From IMG/VR virus record IMGVR_UViG_3300042294_002029, positions 1 through 21,435 of that record: a stretch of 21,435 bases of DNA. One strand, written 5' to 3'. This document shows, piece after piece, positions 16,101-21,435 of this stretch. Every line of letters begins with the position of its first letter. Position 1 is the first letter of the stretch. A program made the translations under genes and the position numbers. The notes beneath the pieces were generated by a model, which was not told where the DNA came from, ran no database searches, and was given only the letters and a program-made list of their open reading frames with translations. The stretch is from a virus.

Positions 16101-16416
16101 CGGCATCGACGCCCTTCAGACAATTACCGGCTCGCCGTCGATTATCGGCGACATTGCCGATGGCGAAACCGACCGTAACTACGGCCTCGAAGCCTTGCAA
16201 TTTACCCGTCGTAACTTCGTGCCTTTTGCCAACATTTGGTACGTTAAGGGCGCATTTAACCGAATGGTTTACGACCAGATGCAGGAAATGCTTGAGCCAG
16301 GGACCGTGGACAAGCACATCCAGCGGATGGAGCGAAACGGCTCGTCCTACTTCTGGCAACCCGGTCAGTTGTTACCAGACCGCGCCCCGGATTTAACCAA
16401 AGCCTACGAGGAGTGA
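13186..16416 (+). CDS. Large gp16-like internal virion / DNA ejection protein (1076 aa)
   Basis: The start is GTG 13186, overlapping the previous stop (GTGA). The N-terminal third is charged and helical. At about residues 385-407 lies AWFSASFLGNSWTAALGDVG and further hydrophobic helices, resembling the conserved centre of large ejection proteins of podovirus-like phages. Residues about 560-805 form a highly charged Arg/Lys/Glu/Ala coiled-coil block with codon use unlike the rest. The C-terminus has hydrophobic stretches at about 891-917, 932-950 and 962-978. No lysozyme or transglycosylase motif is visible at the N-terminus, unlike T7 gp16 (1318 aa). The role is inferred: a tube or pore that moves DNA through the envelope. 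Confidence 0.82.
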   Translation: MKDKCKAELIKRAGRNLSKAEIDGIEERMRAAMRELMKKDPAKTMAMSLDQRLAEATKLAKDWMMKDVVRAHEQSLQEASRLDALLRTIRSQAPGLKDGQTQVLKLMIRSTEVRMEALKKNFYTLGTGLTSADQGKYLGLVSDPKTTFEVVKAIWGDTNVSPEAKTFADNINKMLDFIADTFQRHGLSLNKLEDYRTPQPLEPSKLAGVKDQFVDDMVTWVDRQKYINSDGTLMNDTQIKKFLGEVYETILTDGANKRADGEASGGSMIVGGNKNKPRRVFYKNAESWNSAMQKYGRTNNLYELLASHVHGMSKDIAMAQTFGRNAEKNFRKALAVAAENDLKTAKSAKEHERISALSKNVNHLFDAYTKPDPLINPRLAKWGDNVRAWFSASFLGNSWTAALGDVGIMHHYARIYNLPAIKEFAQNVKNMIPDAERADFLQKLGLWNEGFMQANQRVAEENYSSNFGHFLASATNKLMMQNAWDRGMVTGFGMVLQNTMGRLTRKFASLADVGEEGKILQRLGVTDDHFNVWRLADLVDGYGADSLLSPRAIYDIADEKLAPLIEERVKARSEILKAEIERRNDQTAKEKAWYAKARDKFDDARTRANRMLREFDERRQKYVGDAKEMAEANAELLRAKLERAEVEHDIAGYLKTETAQDRIQRFLERVEDGENVERQLVKERDHPDRLPDAVVERYQKTPSIGERAAKGVEDYGRSINRTAENLGARRARTEARIKAAEKRIEEMSKKYDAEVQRKANAVDKRFAAALKDLQEMGERYKERAVKRKEYADAFQAKVGKVLSEELLKAKDEAAVKLLEVVHHHTRRALRGSSAANTEDRVSLGLTKLPAGTILGEAWRFALQFKSVPIGVFKTQLDVLSEMDASLMTKAWYFVRFAASATLPAALGLQIRALLSGQDPNDMDPSTEEGRKFWLKAALSGGGLGIYGDLITAGQTPYGRDPLAVIAGPGIGIGIDALQTITGSPSIIGDIADGETDRNYGLEALQFTRRNFVPFANIWYVKGAFNRMVYDQMQEMLEPGTVDKHIQRMERNGSSYFWQPGQLLPDRAPDLTKAYEE

Positions 16417-16457
16417 CTTCCCGCCGTCGCGGGTGTTGTGATAAAAACAATCCAAAC

Positions 16458-16463
16458 AGGAGA
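16458..16463 (+). promoter_or_regulatory. Ribosome-binding site that fixes the TTG start of the tail spike
   Basis: AGGAGA lies 8 bases before TTG 16472. An in-frame TAA at 16442 and the absence of any ATG or GTG between it and the conserved N-terminal sequence leave TTG as the only sensible start. Confidence 0.8.
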
Positions 16464-16471
16464 CGCCTACA

Positions 16472-19198
16472 TTGACTGTCTCAACAACGACATCCCGCGC
16501 TGACTACAACGGCAATGGCACGACCACGGCTTTCGCCGTGCCGTTCTATTTCCTGGATCAGACCCACCTGACGGTGCTGCGCACTCAGATCTCCACGGGC
16601 GTCATCACGACCCTGGCGCTGACCACCGACTACACCGTCACGGGCGCTGGAAATCCGGCTGGTGGCACGGTGACGGCCCTTGTTGCGCCGACCGCTGACC
16701 AGAAACTTTCCATCCTGCGCAACGTCCCGCTGACGCAGTTGAATACCTACGTCCCGAACGACCCCTTCCCCGCAGCCAGCCACGAGCAGGCGCTCGACAA
16801 GCTGACGATGGAAGTGCAGCAGTTGGACGAAGCCATCGACCGCGCGTTGACGTTGCCCGCCAACACGACAGCCGGAACCGTTTCGACCTCTCTTCCGACA
16901 CCTGCGGCTAACCAAGTTATTGCTTGGAACAGCACGGCCACCGGCCTGCAAAACCTCAACGCTCAGTCTCTCGCCAGCATCGTTTCGAGCGGCAATGCCT
17001 ACACCGACATATTCAGCGGCAACGGCGTGCAGACGGTGTTCAATCTCAGCAGCAACCCCGGTTCTGTCAGCAACCTCGTTGTCAGCATCAGCGGCGTGGT
17101 TCAGCGGCCAAACATTGATTACACTTGGGTCAGCGGAACGACGCTCACGATTTCTCCTGCCCCGGCTTCAGGCACGAACAACATCCTTGTTCAATATACC
17201 AACGCGCTCCCGCAGGGCGTGGCGGTCAAGGACGCGCAGACCTTCGACACGGTTGCGACGGTTACGGCGTCAGCCGTAGACGTGAGCGTGAACCACATCC
17301 GCACGGCGGGCTATTACGCGACCGGCGACGGTGGAGGGGCGCTTTACAAGCGTTCCACTGGGACACCGACCGGCGTTGGAACGCGTTATATCACAAGCAA
17401 TTCCGGCACAGTCGTCTGGGAACTTGAGCCAAGCAATTTTATCAATGTTCGCGCTCTCGGGGCGTCACCAAGTGCCTCTGCGGCGGATAACACCGCAGCG
17501 ATAAACGCGGCGATGGCTTTAGGGCCAGCTTACATTCCGCCCGGAACTTACAATTACACTCAAGTTGGTGCCACTGGCGTAGCATTCACTTTGGCGGCGG
17601 GCTATCAGTTGCTTGCAACGCCGCGCGAAGTGACGTTGGTCGGAGCCTCGGGAACATACGAGACGTTCCGCGTGACGGGCAGCAACACGCGCGTAGAGGG
17701 CGTAGACTTTAACGACGCCGCGAAAACAGCGGGAGCGTTTCATCACATTCAGTGCGGCACCAGCGGTATTGAAGAAACGCGGGTGACAAATATGATTGTC
17801 TACCGCAGCACTGGTGGTGCGATAGACTCAGGCGCAACGACTGCGCCGTACGGGACGCACACAAAAACTTATTGGGAAGACGTTGTATTCTTGGGCCATC
17901 GCGGCCCAGGCTTTACCTACACGCGAAGTTTTGCCTTTCTGACCATCGGGCGGAAGTGCGTTGTCGATTACCCTCAAACGCCGACCGGCTCAGAGAATCA
18001 CACCGCATTTGATTACAACGGCGCGAACATGCCTGCTGGCGCTGGGGGCCTCATTCTGGGCCTTGAGGTTTTAGGCACATCAGGGAACGCCACCACAACA
18101 ACCTCACAGAAGGGGTTTTTTATCAGAAACACTGCGGCAGTGTTTATCCTGAACGCCCGTGTTGACGCGGTTGAAGGAGAAGGCATCCGCCTGGAAAATT
18201 GCAATGGCGTGTATTTGCAGGATGCGCACGTTGGGTTATGCGACAGCCATTCGCTGATATTCAAAGACACCGGCTATGTTTTTGGCACGGTGTCAATCAA
18301 CGGGCGGCGCATTGCTGGCGGCGGCACAAATAAGGACGGCATCCGCTATGAAGGCGGCTGTCAGTACCACAACATCAAGCCCTGGATTGTTGACATAAAG
18401 GGCAACGGCATAAACTGCACGACCACGACGGACACATCTATCCATTTCCACGATATGCACATCATAACGTGTGAAGGCACAGGGATTCTCACAAGCACAG
18501 GCGGGTTTCTGAATTTTTCAGACGGCCTAATAAACATGCCTGGGGCCGTGGCTGACTACAATCTTGGCAGCACAAATCACAAAATATGGAATGTGCTGCT
18601 AACGTCAGGAAGTCCAGCCAGCGTTAACACGCCTATCGCATACAACGCGCGCACCACGGAAGCAGTTCGAATTTCGTCGGCAGGGGACGTTGCAATCGGG
18701 TCAAACAACCCGGTCGGCGCAAGGTTGCAAGCATCCGCAGCCGGAAACCTCAACGCACCAGTACTCGGAAGCATTGGTACTGCGCCCAACCGCGCGCCGT
18801 TTTACCTTAGCAATCTAGACCAATCCTACGGTTTGGTCGTTGGCAACAACTCTTCGGATGGGCATGTGTGGTTCCAAGCCCAGCGCGTTGATAGTGCCAC
18901 CACCACATACAACATCACACTGAACGAGGCTGGCGGCAATGTCGGCATCGGTATGGCGTCACCATCGCATAGACTGGATGTTACCGGGTCGGCGCGGTTT
19001 AACGGCAATCTAGGGTTCTACAACGCCACGCCCGTGGCGCAGCCAAACACGACAGGCACAACGACAGGCTTCACGGCGGGAACAGGTACTGCCGTCAACG
19101 ACGCCAGCACGTTTACGGGCGGCGTCGGAACGAGGGCGTATCGCATCAGCGATATTGTCAAAGCGTTGAAAGACCTGGGATTGATCGCATCATCATAA
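16472..19198 (+). CDS. Tail spike / tail fibre with T7-fibre N-terminus and probable beta-helix
   Basis: A 908-aa receptor-binding protein with a TTG start. Residues 1-130 match the T7 gp17 N-terminal anchor type (TVSTTTSRADYNGNGTTTAF and FPAASHEQALDKLTMEVQQL), which attaches to the tail. A linker with HIRTAGYYATGDGGGALYKR (about 275-294) follows, then FINVRALGASPSASAADNTA (about 323-342), the usual entry to a pectate-lyase-like right-handed beta-helix. The probable beta-helix runs to about 720. Two GxxxIG...RL type repeats follow (GDVAIGSNNPVGARLQ, GNVGIGMASPSHRLDV). The protein ends in YRISDIVKALKDLGLIASS, a common fibre C-terminus. The helix domain may bind or degrade surface polysaccharide; catalytic residues are not identifiable by eye. 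Confidence 0.9.
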   Translation: MTVSTTTSRADYNGNGTTTAFAVPFYFLDQTHLTVLRTQISTGVITTLALTTDYTVTGAGNPAGGTVTALVAPTADQKLSILRNVPLTQLNTYVPNDPFPAASHEQALDKLTMEVQQLDEAIDRALTLPANTTAGTVSTSLPTPAANQVIAWNSTATGLQNLNAQSLASIVSSGNAYTDIFSGNGVQTVFNLSSNPGSVSNLVVSISGVVQRPNIDYTWVSGTTLTISPAPASGTNNILVQYTNALPQGVAVKDAQTFDTVATVTASAVDVSVNHIRTAGYYATGDGGGALYKRSTGTPTGVGTRYITSNSGTVVWELEPSNFINVRALGASPSASAADNTAAINAAMALGPAYIPPGTYNYTQVGATGVAFTLAAGYQLLATPREVTLVGASGTYETFRVTGSNTRVEGVDFNDAAKTAGAFHHIQCGTSGIEETRVTNMIVYRSTGGAIDSGATTAPYGTHTKTYWEDVVFLGHRGPGFTYTRSFAFLTIGRKCVVDYPQTPTGSENHTAFDYNGANMPAGAGGLILGLEVLGTSGNATTTTSQKGFFIRNTAAVFILNARVDAVEGEGIRLENCNGVYLQDAHVGLCDSHSLIFKDTGYVFGTVSINGRRIAGGGTNKDGIRYEGGCQYHNIKPWIVDIKGNGINCTTTTDTSIHFHDMHIITCEGTGILTSTGGFLNFSDGLINMPGAVADYNLGSTNHKIWNVLLTSGSPASVNTPIAYNARTTEAVRISSAGDVAIGSNNPVGARLQASAAGNLNAPVLGSIGTAPNRAPFYLSNLDQSYGLVVGNNSSDGHVWFQAQRVDSATTTYNITLNEAGGNVGIGMASPSHRLDVTGSARFNGNLGFYNATPVAQPNTTGTTTGFTAGTGTAVNDASTFTGGVGTRAYRISDIVKALKDLGLIASS

Positions 19199-19208
19199 GG
19201 AGGACGAA

Positions 19209-19397
19209 ATGAACAGACTGAACACAGGTGAAAGCGTGCGTATCACAGAAGACGGCGCGTTCTTTGGGCGTCTTGCCACAATTGAGAACGCCAACCCGGT
19301 CCACGGCTCGTCCCAAGTCTGGCTGAAAACAGCAGACGGCACCCGCGTGGTGGTTGCCCGCCACGAAATTGAGGAGGTGCCATGCCCCAACAGGTAA
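19209..19397 (+). CDS. Small hypothetical protein between spike and fibre (62 aa)
   Basis: A short gene with a strong AAGGAGG site just after the spike stop. The product is MNRLNTGESVRI... with a beta-strand pattern (DGAFFGRLATIEN, SSQVWLKTADGTRVVVARHE) that looks like a small SH3- or KOW-like barrel. The family is not recognised. Its 3' end overlaps the next gene by 16 bases in another frame. The Shine-Dalgarno site and the tight packing support a real gene. It might be a fibre assembly factor or a minor tail component; that is speculation from position. Confidence 0.65.
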   Translation: MNRLNTGESVRITEDGAFFGRLATIENANPVHGSSQVWLKTADGTRVVVARHEIEEVPCPNR

Positions 19398-20017
19398 CAA
19401 ACGACGTTATTGCAGCAAACGCGGTCACAGCGACCAGCGTTGCCACCGACGCCATTATCACGGCAAAGATCCAGAACGACGCCGTGACCACGGCGAAGAT
19501 CCTCAACGCCAACGTGACGCCAGCCAAGCTGTCGCAGCCGTTTACGGCTGGCACGGTGCAGGCGACGACCAGCGGTACGGAAAAGGATTTCGCCATCCCT
19601 GCCTGGGCGAAGCGCATTCGCGTCCTGCTGAACGGCGTGTCGTTGAGCGGTACGTTGCAACCACGCATCCGCGTCGGCGCAGCCAGCACCCCAGCCACAT
19701 CGGGGTACAACGGTGCCGGAAGTGTAAGCGTTACCACTACGTCAGCGGCGGCTACATTATCGGGCGGCTTCGATGTGTACCTGAATGTTGCGGGGGCCAC
19801 AGGAGACATCTACTACGGCGCAATGGAACTCAGCCAAGTTGATGCAACGAACAACATTTGGGTTGCTTCAGGCGTGTTCTCATGCAGCGCAGGACGCACG
19901 CACGTCACGGCGGGTTCGATAACCCTTGCTGGTGCGCTGAACATAGTGCGCGTAATGAGTACCGGCGCTGGCACCGACGCTTTCGACGCTGGTTCCGTGA
20001 ACGTACTCTACGATTAG
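19382..20017 (+). CDS. Second tail fibre-like / receptor-binding protein (211 aa)
   Basis: This 211-aa protein has a repetitive N-terminus typical of trimeric phage fibres: NDVIAANAVTA, then TAKIQNDAVTTAKILNANVTPAKL (about residues 7-50, repeats of about ten residues). The C-terminal domain begins near EKDFAIPAWAKRIRVLLNGVS and contains SGYNGAGS, later SAGRTHVTAGSITLAGALNIVR and DAFDAGSVNVLYD at the end. This C-terminal module is common at the tips of tail fibres of many phages. It overlaps the 62-aa gene and lies before the holin. It has no N-terminal T7 anchor, so it probably binds another tail protein such as the spike. Confidence 0.85.
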   Translation: MPQQVTNDVIAANAVTATSVATDAIITAKIQNDAVTTAKILNANVTPAKLSQPFTAGTVQATTSGTEKDFAIPAWAKRIRVLLNGVSLSGTLQPRIRVGAASTPATSGYNGAGSVSVTTTSAAATLSGGFDVYLNVAGATGDIYYGAMELSQVDATNNIWVASGVFSCSAGRTHVTAGSITLAGALNIVRVMSTGAGTDAFDAGSVNVLYD

Positions 20018-20027
20018 GAGATGCCCA

Positions 20028-20234
20028 ATGACTGAACTCGACCCCATACAGTTTGGCGAACTGAAGAAGCACGTTCAGTTGTTGGAAAAACAGGTGACCG
20101 ATCTCCAGCACGATGTGAGGCAGTTGCTGGAGATGGCAAACAAATCCAAGGGAGGACTTTGGATGGGACTGACGTTCGCGTCGATGTTTGGCGGCGTCAT
20201 TTCTTGGGTTATCGGACACATCAAGATAGGGTGA
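20028..20234 (+). CDS. Holin candidate with coiled coil and one transmembrane segment (68 aa)
   Basis: Residues 1-40 form a heptad-like helix (KKHVQLLEKQVTDLQHDV) that is charged and probably a coiled coil. About residues 44-64 form a single hydrophobic segment (LWMGLTFASMFGGVISWVIG), ending with a short basic tail. Size and layout resemble XhlA-type and other small one-TM holins. The gene lies directly before the endolysin, the normal place for a holin, and is preceded by AGGAG. The endolysin has no signal peptide, so a pore former is needed; this is the only candidate in the window. Spanin (Rz/Rz1) is an alternative but lacks the periplasmic domain. Confidence 0.75.
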   Translation: MTELDPIQFGELKKHVQLLEKQVTDLQHDVRQLLEMANKSKGGLWMGLTFASMFGGVISWVIGHIKIG

Positions 20235-20237
20235 TTT

Positions 20238-20753
20238 ATGCGGGAGAATTTTAGGAGGGCTTTCGAGGCGGTTCTTAAACACGAGGGTGGTTACTCGGCC
20301 CATCCTCTCGACCCAGGCGGCATAACAAACCTCGGCGTTACCAAGAACGTCTGGCAGCATTGGGTGGGGCATCGGGTCAGCAACGACCAGATGCTGGCCC
20401 TCACGAAGGAAGACGTGGAGCCGCTTTACCGCGCCCACTTCTGGGACCGGATACGCGGCGACGAATTGCCGTCAGGCATCGACTACGCGATGTTCGACGC
20501 AGCCGTTAACTCTGGGCCAACGCGGGCCATCCGCTGGGCGCAGCAGGTTGTCGGCGTCGAACAGGACGCCAAGCTGGGACCGAAGACGATGGCGGCGATC
20601 CAGAAGGCAGACCGCCACAAGTTCATCGATGACTACTGTCTGAGGCGGCTGGGCTTCATGCAGAAGTTGCCGATCTGGACCACCTTCGGGCGGGGCTGGC
20701 GGCGGCGGGTCGATGAGGTTGAAGTTGCGGCCAGAGCATTGGTCGCAACCTGA
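20238..20753 (+). CDS. Endolysin, GH108 muramidase with PG-binding type C-terminal domain
   Basis: This 171-aa lysis enzyme is predicted to cut the glycan strand of peptidoglycan. The N-terminal glycoside hydrolase 108 domain has LKHEGGYS with Glu16 as probable catalytic residue, then DPGGITNLGVT (25-35) and YRAHFWDRIRGDELPSGIDY. From AMFDAAVNSGP onward (about 84-165) comes the PG_binding_3-type partner domain (AIRWAQQVVGVEQDAKLGPK). Length is typical for single-domain phage lysins of this family. There is no signal peptide, so release depends on the holin 3 bases upstream. ATG 20238 has a weak ribosome-binding site (AGGGTG) and is probably translated by coupling to the holin gene. Confidence 0.94.
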   Translation: MRENFRRAFEAVLKHEGGYSAHPLDPGGITNLGVTKNVWQHWVGHRVSNDQMLALTKEDVEPLYRAHFWDRIRGDELPSGIDYAMFDAAVNSGPTRAIRWAQQVVGVEQDAKLGPKTMAAIQKADRHKFIDDYCLRRLGFMQKLPIWTTFGRGWRRRVDEVEVAARALVAT

Positions 20754-20767
20754 AACCTATTGATTTG

Positions 20768-20837
20768 GCGGGGAAACTGATTCACATTGAGACACAATAA
20801 CATTCCCCGCGTCGGTGGTGTTCCTCCCTCCACCGAC
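20768..20837. repeat. Two adjacent inverted repeats between endolysin and integrase
   Basis: The first has arms GCGGGGAA (20768-20775) and TTCCCCGC (20803-20810) around a 27-base spacer. It is followed without gap by GTCGGTGG (20811-20818) and CCACCGAC (20830-20837) around 11 bases. No T tract follows either on the plus strand. They could be part of an attachment region for the neighbouring integrase, a regulatory site or extra terminator structure. The sequence alone does not decide. Confidence 0.6.
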
Positions 20838-20841
20838 ACAC

Positions 20842-21435
20842 CTAGCCCCGCTCTCCCTCCAGAGCGGGGCTTTTTCTTTGCATTGCGATCATGATGCGGT
20901 CGGCGGTGGCGGTGGCCGCAGCCGTTGCTGCTTCCTCAACCAAGTGGGCATACCGCTTCGTGGTCTGCGTGGACTTGTGCCCCAAGAGTTCACCGATCTG
21001 GCCCAGGGATAAACCAGCGGACAGGGCCGCAGACGCGAACGAGTGGCGCAGGTCGTGCATCCGCAGGTCGGGGCAACCAGCCTCAGTCCGCACCCGCTCC
21101 CACAATTTCTGCGGGGTCAGGATGCCGGTGATGGTGCCGGTGGTGCGCGGCAGGCGGTCCAGAACGTCGCGTGCTGGCTCTGGCAGGTAGACCTGTTTCT
21201 CGCCCGTTTTGGAGTCTGGAAGGTGGATTGAGGCTCCGCTAATCCACTCCCAGCGGGCGGCGGCGATCTCGCCCTTGCGCGCTCCGGTCAGGATCAGGAG
21301 GTACAAGAACGCCACCGACGCCGGGTTGGCGGCGGCTTCCCGGTCCAGGATCTCGGCGATGCGCGCCGTCTCCTCGCCCGTCATGTAGCGGCGGCGTTTG
21401 TTTTCCTTGTACCGCTTCACGCCACGGACGGGGGA
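20842..21435 (-). CDS. int: Tyrosine-type phage integrase, 5'-truncated by the window edge
   Basis: This is the catalytic domain of a tyrosine recombinase that would insert and excise the phage genome at its attachment sites. Counting from GTG 21420, the active-site set is complete: Arg48 in TGARKGE, Lys71 in DSKTGEK, His122 and Arg125 in HDLRHSFAS, His148 in GHKST and the nucleophile Tyr157 in KRYAHL. The frame remains open from 21420 to the right edge and encodes SPVRG directly before VKRYKENKRR, a typical inter-domain stretch. The N-terminal DNA-binding domain and real start therefore lie beyond 21435. The Ala/Thr-rich C-terminus overlaps the late terminator. It is the only minus-strand gene and converges on the lysis genes. 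Confidence 0.93.
   Translation of the reverse strand, partial: SPVRGVKRYKENKRRRYMTGEETARIAEILDREAAANPASVAFLYLLILTGARKGEIAAARWEWISGASIHLPDSKTGEKQVYLPEPARDVLDRLPRTTGTITGILTPQKLWERVRTEAGCPDLRMHDLRHSFASAALSAGLSLGQIGELLGHKSTQTTKRYAHLVEEAATAAATATADRIMIAMQRKSPALEGERG
20844..20879 (+). terminator. Strong rho-independent terminator of the late operon
   Basis: A perfect 11-bp stem, AGCCCCGCTCT (20844-20854) with AGAGCGGGGCT (20861-20871), encloses a 6-base loop CCCTCC and is followed by TTTTTCTTT. It stops plus-strand transcription after the endolysin. It lies inside the last codons of the convergent integrase, whose stop is at 20842-20844. On the minus strand no T tract follows the hairpin, so it should act in one direction only. 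Confidence 0.93.

Larger units (their letters stand above)
1..21435. mobile_element. Temperate T7-like podovirus / prophage segment (structural, lysis and integrase region)
   Basis: Every recognisable gene is a phage gene. The order portal, scaffold, capsid, tail tubular A, tail tubular B, gp13-like, gp14-like, large core proteins, tail spike, holin, endolysin is the T7 late-gene order. No sheath, tape measure, baseplate or major tail tube gene is present, so a short-tailed particle is expected. A tyrosine integrase at the right end indicates a temperate life style. Both ends cut through genes (portal on the left, integrase on the right), so neither phage end nor attachment site can be placed. 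Whether this is an integrated prophage or a free phage genome cannot be decided from the window. Confidence 0.93.

Noticed and set aside
16420-16433. Small hairpin CCCGC/GCGGG behind the gp16-like gene
   Set aside because: Only five pairs and no T tract follow; too weak to call a terminator.
16417-16471. Phage-polymerase promoter in intergenic gaps
   Set aside because: I compared the gaps at 2873-2981, 4420-4473, 16417-16471 and 20754-20841 by eye and found no shared promoter-like 20-mer, so no T7-type promoter can be claimed.
16472-20017. Diversity-generating retroelement acting on the fibre genes
   Set aside because: No reverse transcriptase and no near-identical template/variable repeat pair is visible in the window.
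20842-21435. tRNA gene or CRISPR array near the integrase
   Set aside because: No cloverleaf-like sequence and no regularly spaced repeats can be seen on either strand.

Overview
The window is one continuous stretch of a tailed double-stranded DNA bacteriophage or prophage with the gene order of a short-tailed, T7-like podovirus. It holds the structural and lysis half of the genome. All genes except the last run left to right and are packed with overlaps or gaps of a few bases. The longest stretch without a gene is about 110 bases. Base composition is GC-rich. The codon choice and the type of integrase suggest a proteobacterial host, probably an alphaproteobacterium. That host guess is inference; no host gene, tRNA or rRNA is visible.

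Layout. (1) Head module, 1-4.5 kb: portal (its start lies before the window), a small Bbp19-like protein, a scaffold-like protein, a 69-aa basic-tailed protein, the major capsid protein and a Gly/Ala/Thr-rich probable decoration protein. A strong hairpin follows, placed like the T7 terminator behind gene 10. (2) Three small proteins of unknown role, 4.47-5.70 kb, probably virion surface or connector components. (3) Tail and ejection module, 5.7-16.4 kb: tail tubular proteins A and B, a T7 gp13-like GNAT-fold protein, a gp14-like core protein, an 874-aa core protein with an embedded GH108 muramidase domain, a 460-aa hydrophobic protein and a 1076-aa gp16-like protein. (4) Host recognition, 16.4-20.0 kb: a 908-aa tail spike with a T7-fibre-type N-terminus and a probable beta-helix, a 62-aa protein, and a second 211-aa fibre-like protein. 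(5) Lysis, 20.0-20.75 kb: a one-TM holin candidate and a GH108 endolysin. (6) Inverted repeats and a strong rho-independent terminator, then a convergent tyrosine integrase on the minus strand that runs off the right edge.

Working together: the portal, scaffold, capsid and decoration proteins build the head. Tubular proteins A and B close it as a short tail. The gp13/14/15/16-like set would be stored inside the particle and ejected to bridge the envelope, with the embedded muramidase opening the wall. Spike and fibre bind the host, and holin plus endolysin release progeny. The integrase makes this a temperate phage with T7-like particle architecture. No terminase, phage RNA polymerase, repressor or replication gene lies in the window. 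The points most worth a second look are the muramidase placed in the gp15-position protein rather than in the gp16-like one, two GH108 enzymes in one phage, the charged coiled-coil block with different codon use inside the gp16-like gene, the mosaic spike, and a late terminator embedded in the 3' end of the integrase gene.
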